64,000 nucleotides of DNA from Richelia sinica FACHB-800 (GCF_014698825.1 NZ_JACJTT010000010.1:83431-147430), one strand, 5' to 3'; shown: positions 29,210 through 39,591, counted from the first letter of the stretch. Notes: a model not told the origin generated them from the sequence alone. Numbers and translations are program-made.

Positions 29210-32200
29210 ATGATTACAGATAATGAAATTCGAGAACAAGGCTATGCCTATTTCTTGGCAGAAGCACCGGAATTATTACAAATAATTGAACAAGATTTAT
29301 TTACCTTAGCTGAAAGTTATAGTACCGCTAAAGTCCATAGTTTAATGCGAGCCACCCATACGATTAAAGGTGGTGCGGCCAATGTGGGACTAGATACAAT
29401 CAACAAAATTGCCCATGCCCTAGAGGAAGTATTTAAATCTTTATATAATCCCGATGTAGTTATAGATTTAGAATTACAAAGCTTACTGTTAGAATCTTAC
29501 GAATGTTTGCAGCTTTCCCTGACTTCAGAACTCACCGGGACTCATATTAATCAAGAAGAACTATTACAAAGAGCTACCCACGTATTTACACAAATTCAAA
29601 CCAAATTAGGTGATGCCTTTGGTGCAGAAGCCCATATTCCCACTTCTGAAGAATTAGGTTTTGATATTGTCCAATCTATTTTTGAAGTAGGTGTTAAAGA
29701 ACGCATTGATAGCTTAGTAGCAGCTATAGAAAATCAAGTTAGTGAAGCAGAATTAACAGAATTATTACGTTCTCAGGTAGAAGTATTTGTGGGTTTAGGG
29801 GAATCTTTGGGTTTACCAGGGTTTGGAGAACTAGCACAGACCATTAATCTAGCTTTAGATGCCAATCCTCATTTAGTTCAGGAGATTGCCTCCATTGCCC
29901 TAGCTGACTTACAACAGGCCCAACAACTCATTCTAGCAGGCGATCGCACTTCCGGTGGTTCCCCTTCCCCAGCTTTGCAAGCACTCACCACATTAGCTAC
30001 AGAGGAGTCCTTAAATTTACCTCCTGCTAGTTCACTGGTGACAGTAGCACCAACAGCAACTTCATTGACAACTATTAATAATACTTTAGCGACTACTTTT
30101 TTTAGTATAACTTCTGAATTTTATCACTTTTTGACTACAGCTAGCCAGCCAAATCACGAACCGCTTAAACCTGCCAATGCTAAATTTTATTTAAAAGTTA
30201 TTCGCTACATTTTTGGTTGGTTTAATCACTACCGAAATATTCCGGTAACTGGACTGAGCTTAAACTTATTAATCCCCCAATTCTATACAGAAGAGACAAA
30301 TAATTACATTCAAGATTGGGTGAATGAATTTATCGAATTTGTTGAAGAGGAAGAAGATAGTCACAGCCTATGTCTTTATCGACGGGGTGTGATTTTAATT
30401 ATTCTTTTATCTCTAGCTAACTATCAATATCATCTAGAAGCTGAATATATTCATTTTTCAATTCTTGACCACCTCAAACAACAAATTCGTAAATTAGGAA
30501 AAGAATATAAAAATTATCCCCCAATCACCGAAGTAGAAAAAAATTGGCTGGATAGTACCAAATTGCAAGCTTTACTCATTCTCAAAGAAGTAATTGACTC
30601 TCCATTAGAACTCAATAACGATAATCTTTTAGAATCTATATGGGGTGGAGAAACATTTGCTGATACAGAGGAAATAACCACAACAGAAAATCTGGCTTCT
30701 GAAAAATCAGAAGATATTCACAACGATAATTATTTAGAAAGCATTACTTCATCAGTAGTCAGTGAACAAGCCTTTACAGATAATTCTGAAGCTAGCAATA
30801 GACCTGATCACAATGTAGCTATTAATCAAGCGATAGAAGAGAAATCACCATCTTCTACTCATAAAAATGCCCGTCAGCCTTCCTTTGTCCGAGTCGATGT
30901 AGAAGGACTACACCGCCTCAATTACTTAACTGGGGAATTATTAATTTACCAAAAACGCCGCAGTTTATATGATGAGCAAATTCTTGAATTAATTGAACGG
31001 TTAAGTCAACAACTAAATCGTCATCAATCTACCTTGCAGGCATTACGAGAAATCCCATTACAAAGCAACAACCTTAATACCGTATCCCCAACACAAAAAG
31101 TCGCTGCTGTACTTTTTGATGAGTTAGAAATGGATTCATATACAGAATTTAATCTCACTCTCCATGAAGCCACAGAAGAGACTTTACAAATTCAAGAAAC
31201 AGCAGAATCCCTAGAACTTCTTGTTCAACAAGCCCAACAAATTAGTGATAAAAAACAAACCTTAACGCTGAGTATTATTGATAATTTAGTGGAAGCAAGG
31301 ATGCTACCTTTAGGAACTATCCTCAATCGCTTTCCCCAAATGGTCAGCAAACTCGGTAATGTTTATAGTAAGTTAGTAGAATTAAAACTCACTGGTACTC
31401 AAGTTTTAGTTGATAAAGCTATTGCTGAAAAACTTTACGATCCCTTATTACATTTAGTTCGCAACGCTTTTGACCACGGGATTGAGCCTCCCCATATTCG
31501 CCGTGAGCGAGGTAAATCCGAACAGGGTATCATTGAAATTTGTGCCTATAATCAAGGTAGCCAAACTGTTATTGAAATTCACGACGATGGCGAAGGATTA
31601 AATTTTGAAAATATCCGCCAACGAGCAATCAAACTCAATTTAATTCCTGATGATCAGGATGGCAGAAGCTATGGTCATCATCCTACAGAAGCAGAACTAA
31701 TTGAACTAATGTTTTCACCAGGATTTTCCACTGCGGGACAAGTTAGTGAAATTTCTGGACGAGGGATGGGGCTAGATATTGTCAGAACTCAATTGCAATC
31801 TTTAAATGGTTCTATTTCTGTACAATCTTCGCTGCATCAAGGAACAACATTTATCCTCAAAATTCCTTTTTCTATGACTACAGATAAACTCATGCTAGTT
31901 CAGTGTGGGGGTGTGGTTTATGCCTTACTCCAAGATAGTATCGAGAAAATATTAATTCCCTCGACTCAACAAATCCAAGAATTTGAAGAAAAACAAGTTT
32001 TACTGTGGCACAACGGTGAAGATGAACAGATGGTCAGCTTGATGAAACTATCTGCATTGATATACTATAACGGTGCTATCAGTGGTAGTAGCAATATTCA
32101 TCATATTACTAATAATGCAGAAACAGGGTTAATGAAAAATCCTGTCATTTTGATTCGCCGTCATCAGAGTTTAATGGCTTTGGAAGTAGATCAAATTATT

Positions 32201-32878
32201 GGTGAACAAGAATTAGTTATTAGACCTTTAGGCAGTGCAATGACTCCTCCTAAATATGTTTATGGTTGTAGTAGTTTAGCTAGTGGCAGCCTCATTTTAG
32301 TAATTGATGGGACTTTATTGGTAGAATCTCAGGAAATGCAAGCGACTTTAGATGTGAGGGAACTGCCATCTGCAAATAAAGCCACTTTAGCAATAGCAGA
32401 AGAAGAGAATTCCCCCTTACCTTTATTGTCTGCCTCTACTGCTGGGGAAAAAACTCCCACTCCTCCCAGCTTGCCTAGTAACATTAATCCAAAATCACCA
32501 CAAGTGCTTTTAGTTGTGGACGATGCTATTAGTTTGCGGCAAACTCTTTCACTGACTTTACAAAAATCTGGCTATCAAGTCCTACAAGCTCAAAATGGGA
32601 TAGAAGCCTTAGAACAATTACAACTGCATCCAGAAATTGAGGTGGTGATTTCTGATTTAGAAATGCCCCGGATGAATGGCTTTGAATTATTAAGTAACAT
32701 TCGTCAAAATACCGATTTAAGTAAGAAGCCTGTGGTAATTCTCACCTCTCGCAGTGCAGAAAAACATCGTCAATTAGCTCATGCTTTAGGAGCTAATGCC
32801 TACTTCACTAAACCTTATTTAGAACATGAATTTCTAGCTAGCGTTGACAGTTTAGTGAAAAAATCCAGTAATAACTAA
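29210..32878 (+). CDS. CheA-type hybrid histidine kinase (PixL type)
   Basis: The 1222-residue protein has an N-terminal Hpt domain with phospho-histidine H50 (THTIKGGAANVG), a second helical Hpt-like stretch (about 150-245) lacking the histidine, a long variable region (about 265-560), a CheA dimerisation region, a HATPase domain (LVRNAFDHGIEPP near 750; ISGRGMGLDIV near 850), a CheW-like domain (about 890-1060) and a C-terminal receiver with D1149 (ISDLEMPRMNG). This is the PixL/TaxAY2 layout of cyanobacterial phototaxis kinases. The HATPase and CheW motifs look intact. It is the last gene of the chemosensory cluster, 110 bp after the MCP. Confidence 0.92.
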   Translation: MITDNEIREQGYAYFLAEAPELLQIIEQDLFTLAESYSTAKVHSLMRATHTIKGGAANVGLDTINKIAHALEEVFKSLYNPDVVIDLELQSLLLESYECLQLSLTSELTGTHINQEELLQRATHVFTQIQTKLGDAFGAEAHIPTSEELGFDIVQSIFEVGVKERIDSLVAAIENQVSEAELTELLRSQVEVFVGLGESLGLPGFGELAQTINLALDANPHLVQEIASIALADLQQAQQLILAGDRTSGGSPSPALQALTTLATEESLNLPPASSLVTVAPTATSLTTINNTLATTFFSITSEFYHFLTTASQPNHEPLKPANAKFYLKVIRYIFGWFNHYRNIPVTGLSLNLLIPQFYTEETNNYIQDWVNEFIEFVEEEEDSHSLCLYRRGVILIILLSLANYQYHLEAEYIHFSILDHLKQQIRKLGKEYKNYPPITEVEKNWLDSTKLQALLILKEVIDSPLELNNDNLLESIWGGETFADTEEITTTENLASEKSEDIHNDNYLESITSSVVSEQAFTDNSEASNRPDHNVAINQAIEEKSPSSTHKNARQPSFVRVDVEGLHRLNYLTGELLIYQKRRSLYDEQILELIERLSQQLNRHQSTLQALREIPLQSNNLNTVSPTQKVAAVLFDELEMDSYTEFNLTLHEATEETLQIQETAESLELLVQQAQQISDKKQTLTLSIIDNLVEARMLPLGTILNRFPQMVSKLGNVYSKLVELKLTGTQVLVDKAIAEKLYDPLLHLVRNAFDHGIEPPHIRRERGKSEQGIIEICAYNQGSQTVIEIHDDGEGLNFENIRQRAIKLNLIPDDQDGRSYGHHPTEAELIELMFSPGFSTAGQVSEISGRGMGLDIVRTQLQSLNGSISVQSSLHQGTTFILKIPFSMTTDKLMLVQCGGVVYALLQDSIEKILIPSTQQIQEFEEKQVLLWHNGEDEQMVSLMKLSALIYYNGAISGSSNIHHITNNAETGLMKNPVILIRRHQSLMALEVDQIIGEQELVIRPLGSAMTPPKYVYGCSSLASGSLILVIDGTLLVESQEMQATLDVRELPSANKATLAIAEEENSPLPLLSASTAGEKTPTPPSLPSNINPKSPQVLLVVDDAISLRQTLSLTLQKSGYQVLQAQNGIEALEQLQLHPEIEVVISDLEMPRMNGFELLSNIRQNTDLSKKPVVILTSRSAEKHRQLAHALGANAYFTKPYLEHEFLASVDSLVKKSSNN

Positions 32879-33167
32879 GGAATCAGGCAGTATTTTTTAT
32901 ACAATCTACATTTTCATGCGATCGCCTTTATCCTAAGATAGATTGAACTATTTTAATTTCTGATGGCTATATATAATTGTTCCTCTGGTTGATCTGAGAA
33001 TGCTTATGCACATGGAAATACAGTAGTAATTGCTACTCAACGATCTCCTAAGGAACTTTTGACAGAAAATAAGCACTCATAACTTAAAGGTTCATACTCA
33101 TGTTATTACTCAGTAGGTGGTAGACACTAGATATTTATTCTGGTGCTAACTTGGAGGCGATCGCATC

Positions 33168-34100
33168 ATGCATTTTATCATTACAGGTGGAGCCGGATTT
33201 ATTGGTTCCCATCTCACAGAAAATTTATTATCCGCAGATCACAGGGTGACTGTAGTTGATAACCTATCAACAGGCTGTCTGGATAACTTACCAGCCCATC
33301 CTCACTTAACACTAGTCAACAAAGATATCTTATCCTGCCAACCAGAGGACTTTACCACCCCCATTGATGGTATTGCCCATTTAGCAGCCACAGCATCAGT
33401 CACAGAGTCTTGGTTGCATCCTCTAGCGGCACACCATAATAATCTTTCTGCCACACTGGCAGTCATTGAACTATGCCATCACCTGAAAATACCCCGTTTG
33501 GTCTTTACCAGTTCAGCTGCGGTTTATGGCAACCCTGTTCAACTTCCCATCGCGGAAGACCATCCCACTGTTCCCCTTTCTCCCTATGGTTTGCAAAAAC
33601 TGGTCGGTGAACAATACGCTAGCCTATTTAGCCAACAATACGATTTATCAGTAGTGACACTGCGGTTATTTAACGTTTTTGGCCCTCGACAAATGCCAAA
33701 TTCTGCCTATTCCGGTGTTATTTCACTATTTACCAATGCCATGCAGCAGGGTAAACCAATTTCCTTATATGGAGATGGCAAGCAAACAAGAGACTTTGTA
33801 TATGTTAAAGATGTAGCACAAGCGTTTGCTCAAGCATTAACAACTTCTCTCCCTTCTCGGTCTTGTCTAACTTGTAATATTGGTACAGGTAAAGCTATTT
33901 CTCTCTTACAACTAATAGACCTTCTCCAAGCAAGTTTTCCCAATTGGTTGCCAGAAATCAACTTCCTTCCTGCCCGTGTTGGTGATATTCAAGATTCTCA
34001 AGCTGATATTTCCAAAGCGTCGTTATTTCTCAATTTCACCCCCCATTGGTCTATTAAATCTGCTATCCCCAGCTTCGTTAAATTACTCACTTACAAATAA
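33168..34100 (+). CDS. NAD-dependent epimerase/dehydratase (extended SDR)
   Basis: This 310-residue extended short-chain dehydrogenase has the Rossmann motif G-G-A-G-F-I-G (7-13), the FTSSAAVYGN segment, the catalytic Y-G-L-Q-K (Y144xxxK148, approximate numbers) and RLFNVFGPRQ. It resembles UDP-sugar 4-epimerases (GalE/WbpP type) or UDP-glucuronate decarboxylases; the substrate is not determined. Such enzymes supply sugars for exopolysaccharide, which motile filaments secrete, but a link to the preceding phototaxis genes is only inference. GGAGG stands 8 bases before the ATG. Confidence 0.85.
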   Translation: MHFIITGGAGFIGSHLTENLLSADHRVTVVDNLSTGCLDNLPAHPHLTLVNKDILSCQPEDFTTPIDGIAHLAATASVTESWLHPLAAHHNNLSATLAVIELCHHLKIPRLVFTSSAAVYGNPVQLPIAEDHPTVPLSPYGLQKLVGEQYASLFSQQYDLSVVTLRLFNVFGPRQMPNSAYSGVISLFTNAMQQGKPISLYGDGKQTRDFVYVKDVAQAFAQALTTSLPSRSCLTCNIGTGKAISLLQLIDLLQASFPNWLPEINFLPARVGDIQDSQADISKASLFLNFTPHWSIKSAIPSFVKLLTYK

Positions 34101-34588
34101 GTAATTATCGTGAATTAACATCCTCAAATAGATTGTTTTCTTGATTCATCTTTCATCACATCTGTTTTTATCCAACATAGAAAATATCTTTAAAAACAAC
34201 TGTCATATCAATTTAAAAAAATGAAATAGTCTGTTGAGCACACTTCTCATTAAAAAGCTAATTGATTTGGTTTTATAGAGGTATTCCCCCAAAATATTCC
34301 CACAGCATTTTTTGCCTGCTAATTTAATCTAGAATTGCTATAGAGATGTATTCATGGGAACCCACAATCTTTATCGCTCACGGTTTGTTACTAAAATTTA
34401 AAAAAAATTAATCTTTTCTGTCATCTTTTATCATCTGTCACAAGAAATGATAAACATGTGGGAGTCTCATTTTGTGTAGTAATGAAGTATATTTACTACA
34501 TAATTTTCCAATATCCTTTCAGTCAACTTCAACACATTAGTAAATTTTAAATTCAATACTTACGTATATATGCTCAAAGGAGTAGGAA
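34101..34588. other. AT-rich intergenic region with an inverted repeat
   Basis: This 488-bp gap has no credible gene on either strand. An inverted repeat TGTAGTAA (34475-34482) and TTACTACA (34493-34500), ten bases apart, lies about 90 bp before the RodZ-like gene and could be an operator. Nothing else is supported. Confidence 0.45.
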
Positions 34589-35377
34589 GTGACCATCCTC
34601 AATGAAACTCAAATTACACAACTAAAGGAAATAATTTCCAATTTACGTGCCATCAGAGAAGAGAAATCCATATCTATAGAAGAAATCGCTCACCAAACAT
34701 GTATTAGATTATTATTTTTACAAGCATTAGAAGCATACGATTTTGAGTTATTACCTGAACCTATCTTTATTCAAGGTTTTATTCGTCGCTATGCTGAAGC
34801 TTTGGGCTTAGATGGTAATTTTATTGCCAACCAATTTACAGTTAATATTATCTCAACAGAACCTCATCCTAAAAGTAATCACAGGCTATTTAAACCATTT
34901 TATATACCTTTATATATTCCTTATATTTTATTATTATCAACAGCATCATTCGGATTATTTTATATACTTAATTCTCCTGCAAAAAGTAAATTAACGGTTA
35001 ATAAATCTCATTCAGCAACCTCTACAGCAATTTCTCAACCTGTAGTTTCTTCCAGCCCTTCATCTTTTCCTAAATCCAATGTTACTCCCAATGTGAAAGC
35101 GATTTCTAAACCAATAACTTCTCCTACTACATCTTGGGAAAAAATAATTGTCACATTAGAATTACAAGGGGAATCATGGCTGCAAATCAAAGCCGATGGA
35201 AAAACTGAATTTCAGGGAACTTTGAATAAAGGACAAAAGAGAAGTTGGACTGCTAAAAAAACTTTAACTGTGCGTTCTGGTAATGCTGGTGCTGTATTAG
35301 TATCTGTCAATCAACAGCAAGCACAGTTACTGGGAAATGCAGGTCAAGTTAAAGAAGTTACTTATCCAAGTAATTAA
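34589..35377 (+). CDS. RodZ-like helix-turn-helix membrane protein
   Basis: The 262-residue product starts at GTG 34589, with an AAAGGAG site six bases before it. The N-terminal helix-turn-helix domain (about 10-80) has the RodZ pattern, including LRAIREEKSISIEEIA and EPIFIQGFIRRYAEALGLD. A membrane helix follows (about 108-130), then a Ser/Thr/Pro-rich periplasmic linker and a C-terminal DUF4115-like beta domain (SWLQIKADGKTEFQGTL to the end). RodZ anchors MreB and affects cell shape; many cyanobacteria carry such variants. No mre gene is nearby, so the role in shape is inference. Confidence 0.8.
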   Translation: MTILNETQITQLKEIISNLRAIREEKSISIEEIAHQTCIRLLFLQALEAYDFELLPEPIFIQGFIRRYAEALGLDGNFIANQFTVNIISTEPHPKSNHRLFKPFYIPLYIPYILLLSTASFGLFYILNSPAKSKLTVNKSHSATSTAISQPVVSSSPSSFPKSNVTPNVKAISKPITSPTTSWEKIIVTLELQGESWLQIKADGKTEFQGTLNKGQKRSWTAKKTLTVRSGNAGAVLVSVNQQQAQLLGNAGQVKEVTYPSN

Positions 35378-35590
35378 ATTTTGGTTGAGGTGAGATGACA
35401 GATTCTTTATACTTAGCACCCAACCTTAAATAACCTATAATTTTGATATTGTCAAAACTATGTTGGAACGTGTAAAAATCGAAAATTTTTGTAAATTGGT
35501 GACAGTGAAAAGAGCGATCGCCCCAATGACTCCCAACTATCCACCAACTTAGATACAATCTATAAGCTGATATACCTGTGACTAAAACCA

Positions 35591-38098
35591 ATGACAAGCA
35601 CCACCACATCTACCTGGAAACTCCCCGAACTCCTTGCACCTGCGGGTAACTGGGAATGTGCAAAAGCAGCAGTGGAAAATGGTGCAGATGCTATTTACTT
35701 TGGTTTAGACAAGTTTAATGCCAGAATGCGTGCCGAAAATTTCACCGAAGCAGACTTACCCGAATTAATGCGATTTTTGCATCTGCGGGGAGTGAAAGGT
35801 TACGTCACTGTCAATACTCTGATTTTCCCTCAGGAACTTACCCAAGCACAGCAATATCTCAAAACCATCATCGCTGCGGGTGTAGATGCGATAATAGTGC
35901 AAGATGTGGGTATTTGTCGTCTCATTCGTCATCTTTCTCCTGACTTTCCCATTCATGCTTCCACCCAAATGACTATTACCAGTGCTGCGGGAGTAGAATT
36001 TGCCAAGTCTCTGGGTTGTCAGTTAGTGGTGTTAGCGCGGGAATGTTCTATTAAAGAAATTAATAAAATTCAACAGCAAATTCACCAACACAACACTTCC
36101 CTCCCCCTAGAAGTATTCGTTCATGGTGCTTTGTGTGTCGCTTATTCTGGACAATGTTTAACCAGTGAAGCATTGGGAGGACGTTCAGCGAACCGAGGAG
36201 AATGTGCCCAAGCTTGTCGAATGCCCTATGATTTAATTGCAGATGGGGAAGTTGTCGATTTAGGACACAGAAAATATTTACTGAGTCCACAAGATTTAGT
36301 AGGGTTAGAAGTATTACCAGAGTTAGTTCAATCTGGGGTAACTAGCTTGAAAATTGAAGGACGCTTAAAAGCACCAGAATATGTTGCTAACGTCACCCAA
36401 GTTTATCGACAAGCATTAGATAGGGTTGCAAATGCAGAGTCTCTGGAAACAGTTTCTGTCAGAGGTAAAGACCTCTACAATTTAGAAATGGCATTTTCAC
36501 GAGGACTATATACAGGTTGGTTTGCGGGAATAAATAACCAAGAATTAGTTCACGCAAGATTTGGGAAAAAGCGTGGTGTGTATTTAGGAGAAGTTACCCA
36601 CATTCGCAATGAACAGATAGCTGTGAAATTAGCAGCACCTGTCAAACCTGGTGATGGTTTGGTGTTTGACTGCGGACATCCTGAAGCAAGGGAAGAAGGT
36701 GGAAGAGTTTACGCAGTGGTAGAGAAGGGAAGAGAAGCTTTACTGACCTTTGGGAGAAATGACTTAAATCTGCATCGCATACATATAGGTGATAAAGTCT
36801 GGAAAACTAGTGACCCCGAACTAGATAAGCAGTTACGACAAAGCTATAGTGGAGAAAATGCCCAGTTTCTAAGACCGATTAATCTAGAGGTGTATGGAGA
36901 AGTTGGGGACAAATTAATAGCGATCGCTCGTGATGAACTTGCTAATATTGTCCAAGTAGCATCAGAAATCTTGTTGGTAGAAGCACACACCAAACCACTT
37001 ACCACAGAAAAACTTCAAGAACAATTGGGACGTTTAGGTAACACACCCTTCTATTTAGGAAACCTGACCAACCACCTCCAAGGTAATCTAATGTTACCCG
37101 TAAGTGAATTAAACCGGATGCGTCGGGATATTGTCACCCAGCTAGAAGCATTACGCAGTCAACCCAAACCTTGGCAATTAAATCATGATGGAAAATGGCA
37201 AGATTTAATTACCCTGGAACCTTCCCCTGCTGACTCTCCTGTTTCTCTCATTGTGCTAGTGAGAAATCTTCAACAACTACAAGCAGCATTAGCAGCAGAC
37301 ATTACCACCCTCTACTGTGAATTTGAAGACCCGCGCACCTACCGAGAAGCTGTACAAATGGTGCAGGGATGGAGAACTGCCAAAAATTCCCCCCAAATAC
37401 CAACCATTTGGGTTGCACCACCCCGTATCACCAAACCTGGGGAAACCTGGATATTACAACAAGTCCGCGCTTCCCAAGCAGATGGGTATCTCATTCGTAA
37501 CTATGATCAGCTAGAATATTTTGCAAGCGATCGCTGTATAGGTGATTTTTCTCTTAACGTTGCTAACCCCTTAACCGCAGACTATTTTCAACAGCGGTTT
37601 CATTTAGAAAGATTAACCGCTTCCTACGACTTAAATATTCATCAACTTGAAGACCTAATTACCACTTATTCACCTGAATATTTAGAAGTCACAATTCATC
37701 AACATATGCCCATGTTCCACATGGAACACTGCGTTTTTTGTGCTTTTCTTTCCGATGGAACAGACTACACCAATTGTGGCAGACCCTGTGAAAAACATGA
37801 AGTCAAAATTAGAGACAGGGTTGGTAGCGAACATGTTCTCAAAGCTGACACAGGTTGCCGAAACACAGTATATAACGGTACTGCTCAAACAGGTTCAGAA
37901 TATGTACAAAGATTAATCTCTTTAGGTTTACGAAATTTGAGAATCGAATTTCTCAATGAAACACCAGAACAAGTAGAAAAAACCATCTTTTATTATCGTC
38001 AGCTTGTGCAAGGAGAAATTACAGGTTCCCAACTGTGGCAAAAGTTAAAGTTGCAAAATCAGTTAGGTGTTACCCGTGGTGCTTTAGGTATGATGTAG
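35591..38098 (+). CDS. U32 family peptidase-like protein (RlhA-like)
   Basis: This 835-residue protein begins with the U32 domain (ELLAPAGNWECAKAAVENGADAIYFG, about 10-35) and contains the U32 signature E-V-F-V-H-G-A-L-C-V-A-Y-S-G-Q-C followed by RGECAQACR. A DUF3656-like middle region and a C-terminal cysteine-containing part (HCVFCAFL, about 715, and NCGRPCEKH) follow. The long form with conserved cysteines corresponds to RlhA-type proteins that hydroxylate 23S rRNA cytidine in E. coli with prephenate-dependent chemistry; the cysteines may hold an iron-sulfur cluster. Despite the family name, peptidase activity is doubtful. It is monocistronic by appearance. Confidence 0.85.
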   Translation: MTSTTTSTWKLPELLAPAGNWECAKAAVENGADAIYFGLDKFNARMRAENFTEADLPELMRFLHLRGVKGYVTVNTLIFPQELTQAQQYLKTIIAAGVDAIIVQDVGICRLIRHLSPDFPIHASTQMTITSAAGVEFAKSLGCQLVVLARECSIKEINKIQQQIHQHNTSLPLEVFVHGALCVAYSGQCLTSEALGGRSANRGECAQACRMPYDLIADGEVVDLGHRKYLLSPQDLVGLEVLPELVQSGVTSLKIEGRLKAPEYVANVTQVYRQALDRVANAESLETVSVRGKDLYNLEMAFSRGLYTGWFAGINNQELVHARFGKKRGVYLGEVTHIRNEQIAVKLAAPVKPGDGLVFDCGHPEAREEGGRVYAVVEKGREALLTFGRNDLNLHRIHIGDKVWKTSDPELDKQLRQSYSGENAQFLRPINLEVYGEVGDKLIAIARDELANIVQVASEILLVEAHTKPLTTEKLQEQLGRLGNTPFYLGNLTNHLQGNLMLPVSELNRMRRDIVTQLEALRSQPKPWQLNHDGKWQDLITLEPSPADSPVSLIVLVRNLQQLQAALAADITTLYCEFEDPRTYREAVQMVQGWRTAKNSPQIPTIWVAPPRITKPGETWILQQVRASQADGYLIRNYDQLEYFASDRCIGDFSLNVANPLTADYFQQRFHLERLTASYDLNIHQLEDLITTYSPEYLEVTIHQHMPMFHMEHCVFCAFLSDGTDYTNCGRPCEKHEVKIRDRVGSEHVLKADTGCRNTVYNGTAQTGSEYVQRLISLGLRNLRIEFLNETPEQVEKTIFYYRQLVQGEITGSQLWQKLKLQNQLGVTRGALGMM

Positions 38099-38127
38099 CA
38101 AATGAGAGTAAAATCTTTGTATATATA

Positions 38128-38220
38128 TAGGACTTACGCACAAGTCACGGAATAATGAACCACGAAGACACGAAGAGTACGAAGGAAATAGGGTTTGAGA
38201 GATATTTTGCGTAAGTCCTA
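38128..38220. mobile_element. MITE-like element, 93 bp
   Basis: Perfect 13-bp terminal inverted repeats, TAGGACTTACGCA at 38128-38140 and its complement at 38208-38220, enclose 67 bases. ATATA directly abuts both ends (38123-38127 and 38221-38225), a possible target duplication. Ends of this type are common on non-autonomous elements of Nostocales. It carries no gene and lies 30 bp after the U32 stop. Confidence 0.75.
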
Positions 38221-38229
38221 ATATAAACT

Positions 38230-38290
38230 AAAAAAAGTCAAGCAAGAATAGCGAACAACAAATATCGCTGTTCACACATTCAGCTTGACT
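38230..38290 (-). terminator. Rho-independent terminator of the FAD monooxygenase gene
   Basis: On the minus strand AGTCAAGC pairs with GCTTGACT (38236-38243 with 38283-38290), and the stem is followed directly by seven Ts. A second small stem lies inside the loop. It is 65 bp after the stop of the minus-strand FAD gene. Confidence 0.75.
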
Positions 38291-38355
38291 GAACCGAGCA
38301 TATAATTCTGCATGAGTGGTACTATTGTACCATTAATTAGGGAAAAACTCGCAGT

Positions 38356-39591
38356 TTAAATTTGCACATGGACGGGAAACACACCCAAAGCAATTAATCT
38401 TGCTGGTAAGTCCTGCAAGATTGGTAAGCGCAATAACAGCGGTGGTTGAAAAGTTTGATTTTCATTGAGAATGAGTGTAAATATTCGTTGTTGAATAAAG
38501 CTTTGAAAAGCTTGAATAATACGTGTAGGTAGTTCCCTTTGTTGTTGCACCTTGGCTAAATCACTGACCTCAACATGGTGATTTCGCAGGGGTTTAGTCA
38601 GGACATTAGCTGTTACCACCGCATCCTGAATCGCATAATTAATACCTACACCACCCACCGGGGACATGATATGAGCAGCATCACCTATTAATAAAATTCC
38701 TGGCTTATACCAATGTTTCACACGATTGGACTCTACACACAAAAAGGCAATTTGTGACCAATCTTGTAATAAATCGATACGTTTACCCAAACCATCAGAG
38801 TCAACATTTAACTCTGGTACAACTTCCACAATTGATTGTTTAAATGCTGCCAAACCAGCTGCCCGCAACTCCTGATAGCCACCTTTGGCAATAATATAGC
38901 CTAGTTGCCATTCATCTCCCCGGTCTAACATGACCACGATTTTACCGGGTGCAAACCGTCCCATCCCCCCTGCAACATCATTTGGATAGCGAGGAAGCCG
39001 AAACCACAGCACATCCATGGGGGCAGAAGTTTCAATTGATTCAGCCCCCATTAACTGCCTTAATTTTGAGTGTCTTCCATCCGCTGCAACGGTGAGTGTT
39101 GACCTGATTTCATGCCAACCACCTTGGCCACGATAACGCACACCTTGAACAACGCCATTTTCCTCAATCAATTCCTGGACATTAGCACCAGTAATTAGCT
39201 GGAAATTAGGGTATTGTTGGGCTTCTTGGGTGATAAATTCCAAAAATTTCACCTGGGGAAGCATCATGATATAGGGGTAGGGAGTGTGGAGACGGCTGAA
39301 GTCTCCTATGGTAAAAGTGCCTTGGGGAGTTTTGATTTGGATGTGACGCATTTTACCATGAGGCAATGCTAACAGGCGATCGCTCAACCCCAACTCCTCC
39401 ATAATTTGCATCACCGATGGATGAATCGTATCACCGCGAAAATCCCGGTCAAAGTCCTTGTGTAATTCCAATAATTTCACAGCAATACCCTGACGTGCCA
39501 ACAACAGAGCTAGTACAGCCCCTGCTGGGCCACCACCCACAACACAACAATCAGTAGTTTGTGTATCTAAAATTTCATGAGTTTTATCCAT
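38356..39591 (-). CDS. FAD-dependent monooxygenase
   Basis: The 411-residue protein is a class A flavoprotein hydroxylase (UbiH/PHBH type): the dinucleotide fold G-G-G-P-A-G (about 19-24), the middle DG motif in TVAADGRHSKLR (about 171) and the GDAAH-x-x-x-P FAD-ribityl motif in LIGDAAHIMSPVGGVGIN (about 300). It should use NAD(P)H and oxygen to hydroxylate an unknown aromatic or polycyclic substrate. AGGAGG stands five bases before the ATG. It is divergent from the porin gene. Confidence 0.88.
   Translation of the reverse strand: MDKTHEILDTQTTDCCVVGGGPAGAVLALLLARQGIAVKLLELHKDFDRDFRGDTIHPSVMQIMEELGLSDRLLALPHGKMRHIQIKTPQGTFTIGDFSRLHTPYPYIMMLPQVKFLEFITQEAQQYPNFQLITGANVQELIEENGVVQGVRYRGQGGWHEIRSTLTVAADGRHSKLRQLMGAESIETSAPMDVLWFRLPRYPNDVAGGMGRFAPGKIVVMLDRGDEWQLGYIIAKGGYQELRAAGLAAFKQSIVEVVPELNVDSDGLGKRIDLLQDWSQIAFLCVESNRVKHWYKPGILLIGDAAHIMSPVGGVGINYAIQDAVVTANVLTKPLRNHHVEVSDLAKVQQQRELPTRIIQAFQSFIQQRIFTLILNENQTFQPPLLLRLPILQDLPARLIALGVFPVHVQI

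Noticed and set aside
34812..34994. Plus-strand 60-codon frame inside the RodZ-like gene
   Set aside because: It is an out-of-frame reading of the AT-rich membrane-segment codons.
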